DNA of 64,000 nt. Source: Lepeophtheirus salmonis (Eukaryota > Arthropoda > Copepoda > Siphonostomatoida > Caligidae). How positions within the stretch are numbered: position 1 is the first letter of the stretch; each line of letters opens with the position of its first letter. Shown piece after piece: positions 46,485 through 57,727 of this stretch. The DNA is taken from assembly GCF_016086655.4 (NCBI RefSeq), contig NC_052131.2, positions 6,121,940 to 6,185,939 of the forward strand. The letters are read 5' to 3'. Position numbers and translations under genes: made by a program. The notes below the pieces were generated by a model. The model saw nothing but the letters and a program-made list of their open reading frames with translations. It was not told the origin of the DNA and did no database searches.

Positions 46485-47710
46485 ATGTTCATAAAGTATT
46501 AGTTTTGTTTTATGTTGAATTTGGAATTGAATACAAATATGTATGTATATTTTCATAACATTGTCATATCATCTCAGAGGTGTACCTACGTATCCTTCAA
46601 ATTAAACATTCTTTCTTACAATGCGTATATATATTTTTTGTTAAATCCAAAATCGTTTTTTTGTTTTTTTTCACTCTGAACAATATAATAACATGGACAT
46701 AAAATTTGTTTGTTTGTTTAATTACAAATAGTACAGGAGACATGTTACGTGATGTTGAGAGAGAGAGAGTTCATCTTCGGATTATTTGAATATTATATGT
46801 ATGTATTGTGTATGTATAGTATATGTATATAAAAAAGAGAGAACTTTTTGACATTAAAATACATGAGGATTCTTTCTTGGAGATAATCTTCCTCAATACT
46901 TAATAGACACAGTAATAATATAGTTGATTATAGATACACGGAGTCCTAAATAAAGGAAAATGGTGGATCGTTATTTCTACAGAATATTGCACACACTTAA
47001 TTTAAGACATTATTATTATAATAAATAACAAGGATATAAATAATTATATATATATATATTTTTAAAAGACTAGTATAGCTCGTACTGCTAATAATAATTA
47101 CTCATTCAGCAATATAAATATAATAATAATACTCGGTAGTGTATATGTAGACGAAGCAGTATTTCTTTTTGTTTTATAACTTGTACGATATATTCACCTT
47201 CATATAAAAATATATGCTCAAACAATGAGCTGAGGAGGAGGCCATGGGGGGATTTTAATTCATATATAAATATACTGTGTTTGGTGTAGACATACCTCTG
47301 ATTAAAGTCATTGTCCAGCAATGAAAGGGGGGAAAAAAACAACTCAGAATTTATTAAATTATAATTTTAAAGTCATATTACAACTTGATGGTGTTGCTCA
47401 GCATTTAGTATTATTTTTTTATATATACAAAGAAAAAGAAACTGCTTTTATCATCGCATAAAATAGTCCATGTCGAACAAATGAGGGAAAGACTACTAAC
47501 TGTTATTTTCTAAAAAGTAGGAAAGTGAAAAAAAAAAGCATAAGTATTCAATTTGTCGGTAAAGCTATGTAATAAGGTATTGTTAAAAAGGACATTTCTT
47601 CCATAATGGTTATAAGGAGATAGGAAGAAAGGAAATAGTGTATAATTGAACTAGAATAGTAGTAGAGGCATGTATAGTAGCATGTTGTGTAATGCGAGCG
47701 AGCTACTTCA
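46485..47710. other. Convergent spacer between CEBPZ and RALGPS
   Basis: About 1.2 kb between two stops facing each other, containing both 3' UTRs. Simple repeats (TATATG and AGAGAG runs near 46,760-46,850, and AT runs near 47,045) occur. No further gene seen. Confidence 0.6.
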
Positions 47711-50623
47711 CTACTCGAAGGAAATTAGATTCGCAGGTGGAGATGAGGTATCATTTCGATTTCTTCGACTACCATCGTGAAGAACTTTACACCAAGATTG
47801 AGCAATCTCTGGATTAGGAGCTCGAAATCGATAAACGTTTTTACGAAAGGGGTCGGATAATTGAAAAGAGGCAGGGCAGTCATGTGGATCAGCTGAGACC
47901 ATGACGATCCACCCAGCTATAGATTGATATTTGCATGGATCTGTACGGAAGTCTCTCCGATCTAGTCCCTTGCTCATCTTCTTTAAAGAATAGAAAACAA
48001 GAGAGGAGCCCCAGAGTTGGATCCAGTACTTCTGCCATACTGGCATGGTGGGTCGACGACCCTCTTTAATCAATGTTTTTCTTTTAATAATGCCCTGAAA
48101 TGATGAAAAATATACATATACAAGGAATTAGATAGCTATACCTATGGGCGACAATGTACTAGAAACACTCACTTGCAATGTGCATTTAGTCCCTGCTTCC
48201 ACGAGAGTAGAATCCTCGTCTCCATTAATGGAGTTTGATTCTTTCACATCTGTTAAGCAAAGCTTTTCTGAGGTTAAAATATGCAGATTTGAATTGGATG
48301 CCGAGAAATCATCGTTCCGTTTCAACCAGCAAGGAGATGGATCCTCAACTAGAGAGTCATCCAATAAATTTCGTATTTTTTCATCCGATGTCCGTTTCCA
48401 GGATTCATCTGAAAGTCCAGACCTACTACTACCTCCACATGCAAGAAAAATACTTCCTCCATCCGATCTTGACTTTCTATGACCCGGTACAAAGGGGCGA
48501 GAGTTTCGGAAACTCCCCTTTGCAGGAGAGAGATTAAGTTCCGCCATTAAATTAGGATCTGTGCGAACTGACTCTTTAGAACTTGAGCTTGAAGCAGCTG
48601 GAGATACATTTGGCTCCAACTTAAGAGATAATTTATAGTGATCATCTTCAATAAATTTTTGTAATTCATCAATATAGCGAATAGACCTATAAAAATCAAT
48701 CATAATTAGTAAATGAACTAACCAAATTGATTATTTGAATACAATTACTTACTTTAAATACTGCTGAACAAATGGAATGCATTGTAGATGCGAGTAACTA
48801 GATTGCTGGAGCTCTGACACAATTCTATAATTATAAATAATAGTAGATTAAGTATACTTCATTCTGACTAATCAAAAGTTTATAATTAGGATTATTATTA
48901 CATAATTGATTGTATGTACATAAGATAGAAAATATATATCATTAAAGGTCATGGCATTAATCTCATTTTCAATCATGTGTATCAGGCTTGGCAAGATTAA
49001 TATGGATATATGATGATTACAAGTCTAAATAAATATAAAAATCAATTCCTCTCATTTTCATTGATAAACAAGGGAACTGAGGAAGACCAAGGAATATTAT
49101 GACTTATGTATGCGCGTAATTGCAAATTTGTGTTTTTTTTTTAATGATAGAAATTTGTAAGTACAAATAAACTAGACTGAATCATCAAGTATTAGCCTAA
49201 TATCTATCAAAATACACCATTCATATTTATACCATAGATAATATACTTTTTTAATTTTAATTATCCTATCATCACCTTAAAATATTATTCATTTTGAGTT
49301 GCCGTTGAGGTGGTTCAATTCCTCCAGAATGAGGATGAGCCATATCCACATAAACAAGATCCGTTAAATAAAGTCCTAGATATGGTATACAATCTCTATG
49401 CCTCAAAGCGGTAGTATTCATATGATCTCTTAATTTCGAAAAATTATCTCTTTCCGAAAAAAGATCAACGAGTTTATCAAAAGAGGTTTTATCCCTTCGA
49501 GTCAAACAATTCCATGTCTTGTTGAGTCGATAGATGGGAGCACTTTGTAAGGCTGATAAAACAGCGAACTCAGAATGAAGATTATTTAATTCGTGAAGTT
49601 TTTTAGCCAGGCGAATAAAATGTGAGAGGACTTCAGCACGGGTTTTAGGAGTCTCATAACGTAATATCTCTTGAACTGTCCAGAAAGAGACATGGTTAAA
49701 ACGAAGAGTAAATGCTACAACATTTGGAGCCACGCTGTGCTTGTTTTTTTTGGTCCAAGAGCAAGAAGAAAGCTCTTCTGGAGCAATAGCATTAAATACT
49801 GGAGCATCTGAAATAATAAGAAAATACATTTACATTTATACATACTAATTTTGCTTTCCTTAATAAATAGCCTTCATTATATGAACATCTATGATAAAAT
49901 AAAAAATTGGATTGCAGTCAAATGGCCTGCTACAATCATTTTATACAAAATATGTAATTCATACTTTTATAACAAATTAAAAACTTTTTAGCATTGATAT
50001 TGAAAGAGGGAGGAGACAACGGTTCTTCCGTTGGACGGATCATACGCATTATATTAAAAATAAGTTCTCTTTGAAGCAATATATTACTACTTATGATAAG
50101 ACGGGGAATGAATCTTTTATTATTACTAAAAGTCGTATATTGAATTGTTGAAATTAAGTCTTATTATTTTTGTTGAAAAATATGACAAAATGTAAAAAAA
50201 AAGAAAAAAGAAATGGGGACAAAATGTTGATTCTGACCTCCAGGCGAATCTGCAGTGAGTGAGGGAGGAAATACATGACTGCAGGGGGTTCAGATTCGAG
50301 ATTTCTAAAGAGAATATACATGACATGATGATCGTACTACTACTACCTAATAGCGTTAATTGAGAGGCAAGTGCTTCCGGAGGTATTTTAAGAGGATCGA
50401 CAGGCCTCAAGGTGCCGCCCTTAATCCTTGGACCAGTGTTGTAGGAGTAGGAAGTGGCCTCTGCTGAAGCCTCCAGAGTTTGTAGATTCGGAGCAGTGAG
50501 TCTGGAGCAAAGGCTTTTGGATCGTGACTCACTCTCATTGGAGGAGGAATGTCGGGGGAAGGAGGAGTAGCGGGGGGCACGGTCTCGATTTAGAACCAAA
50601 GAAGGAGAGTTGAGAGCAGTCAT
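47711..50623 (-). CDS. RALGPS1: Ral guanine nucleotide exchange factor with PH domain (RALGPS type)
   Basis: Activates the small GTPase Ral, joining receptor signals to exocytosis. Exons: 50623-50347, 49807-49276, 48824-48753, 48686-48173, 48094-47711, in phase, 592 residues. A Ser/Arg-rich N-terminus is followed by the CDC25/RasGEF domain (about 80-270): DPLKIPPEALASQLTLLDAP, then FNHVSFWTVQEILRYETPKT, LSHFIRLAKKLHELNNLHSE and IPYLGLYLTDLVYVD. RIVSELQQSSY and IRYIDELQKFIEDDHYKLSL link to a Ser-rich middle. A PH domain (466-592) begins GIIKRKTLIKEGRRPTMPVW and has WQKYWIQLWGSSLVFY. For exon 4 the strong donor after CTLQ (GTGAGT) was used, which keeps frame; a nearby GTATAG donor would not. 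Whether it equals RALGPS1 or RALGPS2 is not resolved. It is convergent with CEBPZ, and both products may be ordinary housekeeping proteins. Confidence 0.9.
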
Positions 50624-53600
50624 GATGAGGAGGCGAGGCAGCTCTTTCTTCTTAGGATCAGGCGCTCAGGAGAGAAGGCTTGCGTTTATTAACAACTATG
50701 TCGAGAGGAGTTCCATTCATAAGGATTCCAAACAAGGCACTCCTTTTTGTCTCTAACAGCCTCAACAACAACGACAAGCAAGTCAACAACCAACTCGAAA
50801 TCCCCAACAAGAAAAAACCCTAACTCCTAACTTAAGTCTTCTTATTCATTCGCGTTACAGAAGTGAGAATCGACTCTAAATAAACTATGAACTCTTTTTT
50901 GTTTTTTTGTTTTCTGCTAAAACTTCTTCTTGTTCAGCAGCATATTATTAATTCTTTCAAGAGAAGAAATATAAAGGGAGCTGAGAGGGGGAGAAAGAAA
51001 GAAAAACGTAAAGAGAGCGAGCGAGCGAGAGACAAACATGTACTACTACTACTCGCACAGTGCCGCGTGGTCAATAATTTCTAAAATGTAGCTGTCAGGG
51101 CGATACTTTTTTTGTCCGCTAGAAGTGTTGACTAAACCTCCATAACTGACTACGCAGGCTCCATAAATTCATCTTTTTAAAAGTCAACTCTGCAAAGGGA
51201 AGAAAAAGTTGCATACGGCATAAGGAAAAATGACAGAGTGACGTCTCTGTTGTATCATAAAAAGCGACATCTTGCGTGGTAAAAATATGTATCTACGACC
51301 GTCCATGTTCCTATGGACCATGTATCTCCTCAAACTAAAAGGCGCGTTTCGGTAAGCTTCTGTTTTAGCTTAATACAGTACATCCGTACAATTTGAATTA
51401 AGGGAAGATCCAAGGAGGAAAGAGAACTAAAGAATAAAATAATATCAACCAAACAGTAGGGAAATCTGCAGGCTGCGTATTATTTATTAGTGCTTTATGA
51501 ATAAATACAGTATAGCCGCCCATATATAATTTATAATATATATATAATAATAATATAACCTCACATTTCTGCTTTAAAAGTTATAAGTTACTTATTTATA
51601 AGAATAATCAATAACTCTTAAACATTAAATATTAACTACCCATTATATGAGTAGTTCAAAAGTCTGATAATATTTCTTATCCATATTGTTTCTCTTATTG
51701 GCTCCTAATAATTTAATTTTTGAGGGATAAAGATATTTTTATAATATTATGTGAATAGAAATAACAACTAGCAAAACTCGTAAATTGGTACTCGAGTTTT
51801 ATAAGTAAATAAAAAAAGAGTTAAAAAAAACAAAACTCGTCTCGTGGGCATAAAAAGCTGAGTATTACTCGAAACTCTTAAAAATTGAGATTCTTTTTTT
51901 TTTCGAGCCTATTATAAAATGTAAATCTTCCTAGACTTTGCTCCTTCTTTGCAAAATTTAGAATTTATGTTTTCCAAGGGAAGAAATTGTGTTGATTTAT
52001 CTACATTGTACTCATAATAATCCCAGTTCTTCTTAAAAATAATCTTTGTTTGATTTTTTTAGACTAGCGGGAGTACTCGACATTGCTTGGAATTACTTAG
52101 ACGTTTAAATTTTCTATAAATTATTATTAATGAGTGTCACAAATTTGTTACAAGTTACAACAAGACTATAGTAAAATATTGATTTATTGACTATATAAAC
52201 TGTTGAATTAACCTTGTGACCACGATTAAAATAAGTTAAACTTAATTTTAGATTAATCTATGAAACATAAATTATGAAAAAAAAATTGTATGATCATCAG
52301 TACCTTATATTAAATATATTATAGTCCTCCTGGTATACTAGTAGTATTGTTATTATAAGATCATTTTATATGTACATATATAATATATTCAGTTACAGAT
52401 ACTCTAGAGAACTACACAAATTTTAAAATGGCAAGTTTCAATTTTACTTTAAAAATATGACATTTTTGACAGACCAGTTTTTTGGGGAGCAAAAAGTGTT
52501 AGAGTGTTCAGGCAAGTAGCGAGTAACGAGTAAAGCTCGTAATTCCTCGATTTTTTTTAAAACTCGAAAATACTCATGTAGTAAAATTCAGCTTGCGGCA
52601 AATCACTAATTTATATAATCTCACATGGAGCCACAGTTGAGAACCACTGCCTTAGACTAACCGTCCTCTTTGTACTTTTCGTCCGGGACTCCATTGATCG
52701 AGATTATTATAGTTAGAGTGCCTATTAAATAATTATTTTCTATCAGTATAATTTCGTTCCATCATCCTGCTTTTGTACTATCTATCATTATTTTAGATAC
52801 TGTAAAGCCATTGAGCTTTTAATCGGGGTCGGATCCATTGGTGTCATCTTTTTTTGGTAATCAAAATAATGCCCATATTATTAACTTACAACGGCTATAC
52901 TTAACACTGTAATAACTTTATTTTTCTACTTTTTATTAGCATAATATCAATATATTACATTACTACTATTTTTTGGATTGAGAATTTCAGTGGGTGGTGA
53001 ACATTGGATTTCTATGATTTTTTTAAGGTAGTCAATTTAGGACATAACTTCATTCCATGACATGAATACATAAGTTCATTTTCTACTAGTATGTACTTTC
53101 ATTATAAAATTAACATATAATACACTAGGGGCGCAGATAAGATTTATAAATTTCGTCCATAATATATATACACTAGATGATTAAGATGTGCTCGATTATT
53201 TATGGTTTCCCTATTTTTTCTAACATAACATACCAAAATTATCTTTGATAAAAAAAGGGAATCGCAAATCCTGACAGGGGCGTGGTAGGAAGACAACTTG
53301 CCTTTCTGGCCGAAGAAAATGTGGCCCCCCTACTCAGCAGATGACAACCCATTGGACTTCACTTTTTGGTTGCATGACGAGTCTAAGGCCTTCCCTGGCT
53401 GCCTGGAAGCCATTATTGCTGCCAAGGGGGGCTTCATCGATGATTAGGGTAGCCAAGACATCATTTTAGTTATTTTTATTTTATTGACATACCCTATTAT
53501 AACTGGTTCTAGATTGAAAGTGTAAATATTTTTTCGTCGCACCGGTATATATATAATCCTACGGACGCCCCTGATTGAACACATCTTTGACCCTTAGAAT

Positions 53601-54468
53601 GATTAAAGGGAAGGTGTAAACATTTTTTAGTCACAAACCAAATATTCTAAAATATAATAAGTACAAGTTCTGACTCATAACGGTACAAGATACCTACAAA
53701 TGGCCAAGTTTGATACAAAAAAACCATTTTAACAAACTAAAATGACTTTCACCGTAACAAAAATAGATCAATAGGCTCCAAATTTACAAGTAAGTTATTT
53801 TGATTGTTTTTAGTAGAAAAAAAACATGGCGGGAGGATCAATTGTTACAAGAAATATCAGGTTTGAGGACGTAGCTTGACAAATTTAATAATATTCTTCA
53901 AAATTATGAAGAATCATGTATCGCTAAAATCGACGTGTATTCTGCAAATAATATAATATTATGAATTGCAACAGAAATTAATTACTCCATATTAGGTTTT
54001 TTTTTTTTTTGGTATCAACAATTAACTACAGGATCTATCTTATTACAAGCGAGAATTAAAGAGAAATAGCATTTGAGGAAATTAGTGCTAATTTTTTGCT
54101 GTAACAGCGATTAACAATTAATGAGGGAGGCGTAGATCCAATTATATGTTTACAAAATTGTAAGAAATATGTATACATATTCATGAAACATCTTAATTGT
54201 CTTCAAATAGTTTAAAACGTTTGTAAAAAGATATTTCTAGGTCAAGTCAAGTCACGTTATCACGTGGTGTATCTATCGTAAATAACCTTCAAATTCATTG
54301 TATAATAATTGTTAGGAAGCACGCAAACTTTTTTATTTTCCCCTACTCATCAATAAAATTGAACAGTATTAACTTTTAGTTGATGTCTCATATATTCATA
54401 ATAGGATTCATTTACACTTAAATTATAAATACGATGAAGCTCCTATAAAAATGATTCCATAGAACAAT
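50624..54468. other. Intergenic between RALGPS and EIF3B, repeat-bearing
   Basis: About 3.8 kb. The first few hundred bases are the RALGPS promoter side and 5' UTR (GAGA-rich near 50,990-51,035). An interspersed sequence rich in ACTCG/CGAGT words lies at about 51,770-51,900 and 52,500-52,580. A possible hAT terminus (CAGTGGTTCTCAACTGTGG on the minus strand, ending at 52,649, next to CCTTAGAC) and a mariner fragment at 53.3 kb follow. No host gene seen. Confidence 0.5.
53275..53573 (+). mobile_element. Mariner C-terminal fragment between CAGGGGCGT-type termini
   Basis: The plus strand at about 53,297-53,445 reads, with damage, as the end of a Tc1/mariner transposase: LPFWPKKMWPPYSADDNPLD, then FTFWLHDESKAF and an AIIAAKGGFID end. 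It is bracketed by CAGGGGCGTGGTAGGA (53,275) and, inverted, CAGGGGCGTCCGTAGGAT (ending 53,573), which look like hAT-type terminal repeats. Flanking 8-mers AATCCTGA and ATTGAACA do not match, so it may not be a single insertion unit. The transposase piece is secure; the bracket is only suggestive. Confidence 0.55.
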
Positions 54469-56544
54469 TTAATCCATAACGATTTGTTGCTCCTTAACCA
54501 AAAATTCAACAATTTCTTCTTCCATTTCTGCATTTTCGGCTTCAATCTTATCCGTATCCATACCATTTCTAAGTTCAAGACGTTGAGCATGCATTTCAAT
54601 GTATTCTTCCATTTTAGCTGAGCGATACTCTTCATATTCTTTATACTTCGCTTGTCGTTTTTCCATGAGCTCCTTAGAAGCAGTGCTCATTCTTGTACGG
54701 TCCTTAGCATCAAAGACAACAGAATACTTTTTCAAATTCTTTTTGACTTCCGATATTTTTTCCGAGCTGAGAAGCGTAGGTGGTCGAGGTCTCCAACAAA
54801 GTTGATAGAATTGATCCATGGAAAACCGTTTAAGGATCTTTCCTTGGAATGACCAAAGCCAATAACCATTGTCAACTTTGTGACACCAGTAGGATACGCC
54901 AGTCATAATATACCTTCCAGTAGGATCCCACTCGATATCCGTGCACATGAAATGATCTCCACTGTTCATGCTAGTAAAATCAGACGTATCGACGAATTCC
55001 ATCACTCCGTTTAAGCTTCTAAGACCAGCAATGACTACGAATTGGCCCGTAGGGCTCCAAAACAGATGGTTTACACTTTTCCTTTCATATTTTTTGAGTA
55101 AAACAGGAGTGGACTTGACTCCATAAAAGCTTACATTCATGTTGGATTGTTCACCATGAATGATAGCTAACTTGTCACCGACAGGCTCCCAGGCAACAGC
55201 AGAAACCGTCTCTTTGATCTCGATACCATCAACAGGGATTTGTTTTTCACGCATGTGGAAAATTTCAAAGTTATAATAGATTCCAGCATATTTATGACCC
55301 TTTTCCTTTCTTAATTTGGAGTAGCGGTCAACCATCACGCATAAGTAGTCTCCAGATTTTTGCCAATGCATTTGGCAATTTGCAACGTTAAATAGATTTT
55401 TAACACGGATTTCTTTACGAGAAGGAATCTCAATAAGAGTAACTCGAGCAGGAACATCCTTATCTTCAGCAACCCAATAACCTAAAATATTATCTGTTGG
55501 AGACCAAGAGAACTTCATCATCCCAGGAACTTTGATTGATTTCTTGTCTAATAGACCACATGAGGGTGTCTCATATACACTCAAAACCCCTTCTGATATC
55601 CTAGCAAAATATTTATCGTTATGCGACCAAAGGAAAATTGGCCAATCATTCAAAACACTGGCATCAACATTAAATATTCTCTTATTCGTTCGTGTACGAG
55701 TTTCCCATATGACAATGCATGGTTCAGTGCCCATTACAGCCCTAGCGTTAAACGTAACTAAGTAATTCTCATTTGGAGAAAAGTCAATATATTGCACACC
55801 CCGATGGGAGAAGCGAGCAATTTGATGAAAGTCCTCTCCTCCCCAAAGCGCCACACCCTTAGAGTGAAGCGTGGCCAAATATGTACCCAGTGGACTCCAT
55901 TTGATAAAGGACTCTGTCCATCGAGTACGAGTATGAAGAGTCTTTGCCTCCGGAACAGTGTTGCTAATAACAGATACAATTTTGCCTCCATCAGAAACGA
56001 CAGAGAATTGATCACAAGCATCTTGGTCCAAGAGCCATGACTTAAGATTTCCTTGATCTTGATATGGCTCAGGCTTGGGCTCTTCCCACTCTTCAGGGAT
56101 AGTTTCATACTTGACGAAGTCGGAGAAGAGATTCACAAGGAATGTGTGAGATTTATCCAGGCAAGTTCCGTCCGTGGCTTGAACAGCCTCCACTGCAGAC
56201 TCATGATTGTCAAACTCAAGGAAAACGTAGCCCTTCGTCTCGTTCTTGCTCCCCAAAGGATAGTGCTCATTGATCACATTCCCAAACTTGGAGTACAACT
56301 TGCGAATTATGTTCTTCAGCTTATCGTGCCGATCAGGAGCGATACAAGGGATTCCATCCACAACGATCACAGAGTCGAAACCGTCAGACTCCTTAGGCTT
56401 TTGATCCCAAATATCTTCCAAGAGCTCCTCATCACAGATATCATCACTATAATCTTCAGGATCCGAAAAGTCAGGCTCTTCTCCATAATCTCCATCAGAC
56501 ATATAATCGAAATCTCGGTCTCGACGATCAATATCCCCGTCCAT
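54469..56544 (-). CDS. EIF3B: Eukaryotic translation initiation factor 3 subunit B
   Basis: Scaffold subunit of eIF3, which binds the 40S ribosome during translation initiation. One uninterrupted reading frame of 691 residues, unusual here since nearly every other gene in the window has introns. An acidic N-terminus with an Asp-rich stretch (about 1-50) is followed by an RRM domain (about 56-140: SVIVVDGIPCIAP, KLYSKFGNVIN, GYVFLEFDNHESAVEAVQ), then a beta-propeller of WD-like blades (RWTESFIKWSPLGTYLATLH, HRGVQYIDFSPNENYLVTF, FSWSPTDNILGYWVAEDKD, HLFWSPTGQFVVIAG). The C-terminus (about 600-691) is a charged helix that binds other eIF3 subunits. Length and domain order are normal. Start is the first ATG of MDGDIDRRDRD. 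Confidence 0.97.
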   Translation of the reverse strand: MDGDIDRRDRDFDYMSDGDYGEEPDFSDPEDYSDDICDEELLEDIWDQKPKESDGFDSVIVVDGIPCIAPDRHDKLKNIIRKLYSKFGNVINEHYPLGSKNETKGYVFLEFDNHESAVEAVQATDGTCLDKSHTFLVNLFSDFVKYETIPEEWEEPKPEPYQDQGNLKSWLLDQDACDQFSVVSDGGKIVSVISNTVPEAKTLHTRTRWTESFIKWSPLGTYLATLHSKGVALWGGEDFHQIARFSHRGVQYIDFSPNENYLVTFNARAVMGTEPCIVIWETRTRTNKRIFNVDASVLNDWPIFLWSHNDKYFARISEGVLSVYETPSCGLLDKKSIKVPGMMKFSWSPTDNILGYWVAEDKDVPARVTLIEIPSRKEIRVKNLFNVANCQMHWQKSGDYLCVMVDRYSKLRKEKGHKYAGIYYNFEIFHMREKQIPVDGIEIKETVSAVAWEPVGDKLAIIHGEQSNMNVSFYGVKSTPVLLKKYERKSVNHLFWSPTGQFVVIAGLRSLNGVMEFVDTSDFTSMNSGDHFMCTDIEWDPTGRYIMTGVSYWCHKVDNGYWLWSFQGKILKRFSMDQFYQLCWRPRPPTLLSSEKISEVKKNLKKYSVVFDAKDRTRMSTASKELMEKRQAKYKEYEEYRSAKMEEYIEMHAQRLELRNGMDTDKIEAENAEMEEEIVEFLVKEQQIVMD

Positions 56545-57727
56545 GATGCTATTCCCTCTTTTAGAATTTCAATTTATTTTATATTACTAAATCAAAATAC
56601 CAGGCACAATTCACAAGATGTGTTGTAAAGAGAAAGAGGCTTTAGTTAACCGGAAGAGACTACCCTTCAGAGGTTTAGTGATTCTTAAAATATTTATTAA
56701 CCCTATTCGAAATCATTGAGTTCGAACCAGTTATTTTAACAATTGAGCGAGGCACATCGTGTGACCAGCAGTTACTGATGAAAAGATCAAATTAGCTAGA
56801 ATAATGCTAGTTTTTATCCATCTGGTGTGTACAATGTACGGGATGTTTGAATAGCATCGTCACTTATTACTAAGGGTGATCAAAAAATTATCGTATGTAG
56901 CCATAGAGTGGATCGAGTCGAGTTCTAAAAATACATACACAAATCTAAAGAATAAATATAACTTTTAAAAACGTAGAACAATTGATGTCCGGACATATAG
57001 CGTAAAATTGGTACATTTAATTAACTTGCATTATATTAATGCTATACCAATTACTAGTAAAAATCTCGAACAAAGCTTCTCATATCAATGTACTCTCTAA
57101 CAAAGATTCCAGGTATTCATCCAAAGTATACTTAATTAATTACTTATCTACCATGAGACTAAATTATATTTTGAATTCCCCCCTCTCATTATCAAATGCA
57201 AAAAGTTTTCTTCTTGGATTTTGTCTATGATGATGTGACGATGTATTATTTTAACAAATTATACAGAAAGAAAGATTAGAAACTAAAATGTGAACTTAGA
57301 ATTATTATGATATTAACTCATTATGAATCTGTTAAGATTTATGAAGGGATGAAATGATTTTTTCTTTATTACTGATCGCAGAGCCGGAATGCTGTGAATG
57401 GTCCTGGAATTTAGAGTTGTTTAATTAATCTAGCGGAATATATATCCTTAATAAAAAATTCTGTTAGATCTTGACTAATAGAATGCAATAACGAGTATAA
57501 TTTAGTCTCCTAACTCTTAAATGAAACACCTAAATTCTAGATATTTATATAGTAAACTGATTATAATATCTAATGTTAAAAACTTAAATATATTAAATTA
57601 ATAAGAATATGTCTTCACTAGTTGATTTCCTTACCTTAGTTTTATTTATTTATTAGACTTCAATAATTTGTATACGTAGATAATATTTAAATAAATACAA
57701 ATATAATAGATAATGGATCTTTACTGA
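56545..57727. other. Intergenic between EIF3B and MED15
   Basis: About 1.2 kb with the EIF3B promoter and 5' UTR on the left and the MED15 3' UTR on the right. No other feature seen. Confidence 0.55.

Noticed and set aside
48128..48172. Extension of RALGPS exon 4 to the next donor (GTATAG)
   Set aside because: It would put the PH-domain exon out of frame; the GTGAGT donor at 48,172 keeps frame and joins directly to the PH domain.
53267..53581. 53,275-53,573 as a single hAT insertion with target duplication
   Set aside because: The 8-bp flanks differ, so only the mariner fragment and the individual ends are supported.
56712..56735. GAGTTCGAACC-like sequence, considered as a tRNA T-loop
   Set aside because: No matching acceptor stem, anticodon arm or D arm could be paired around it.
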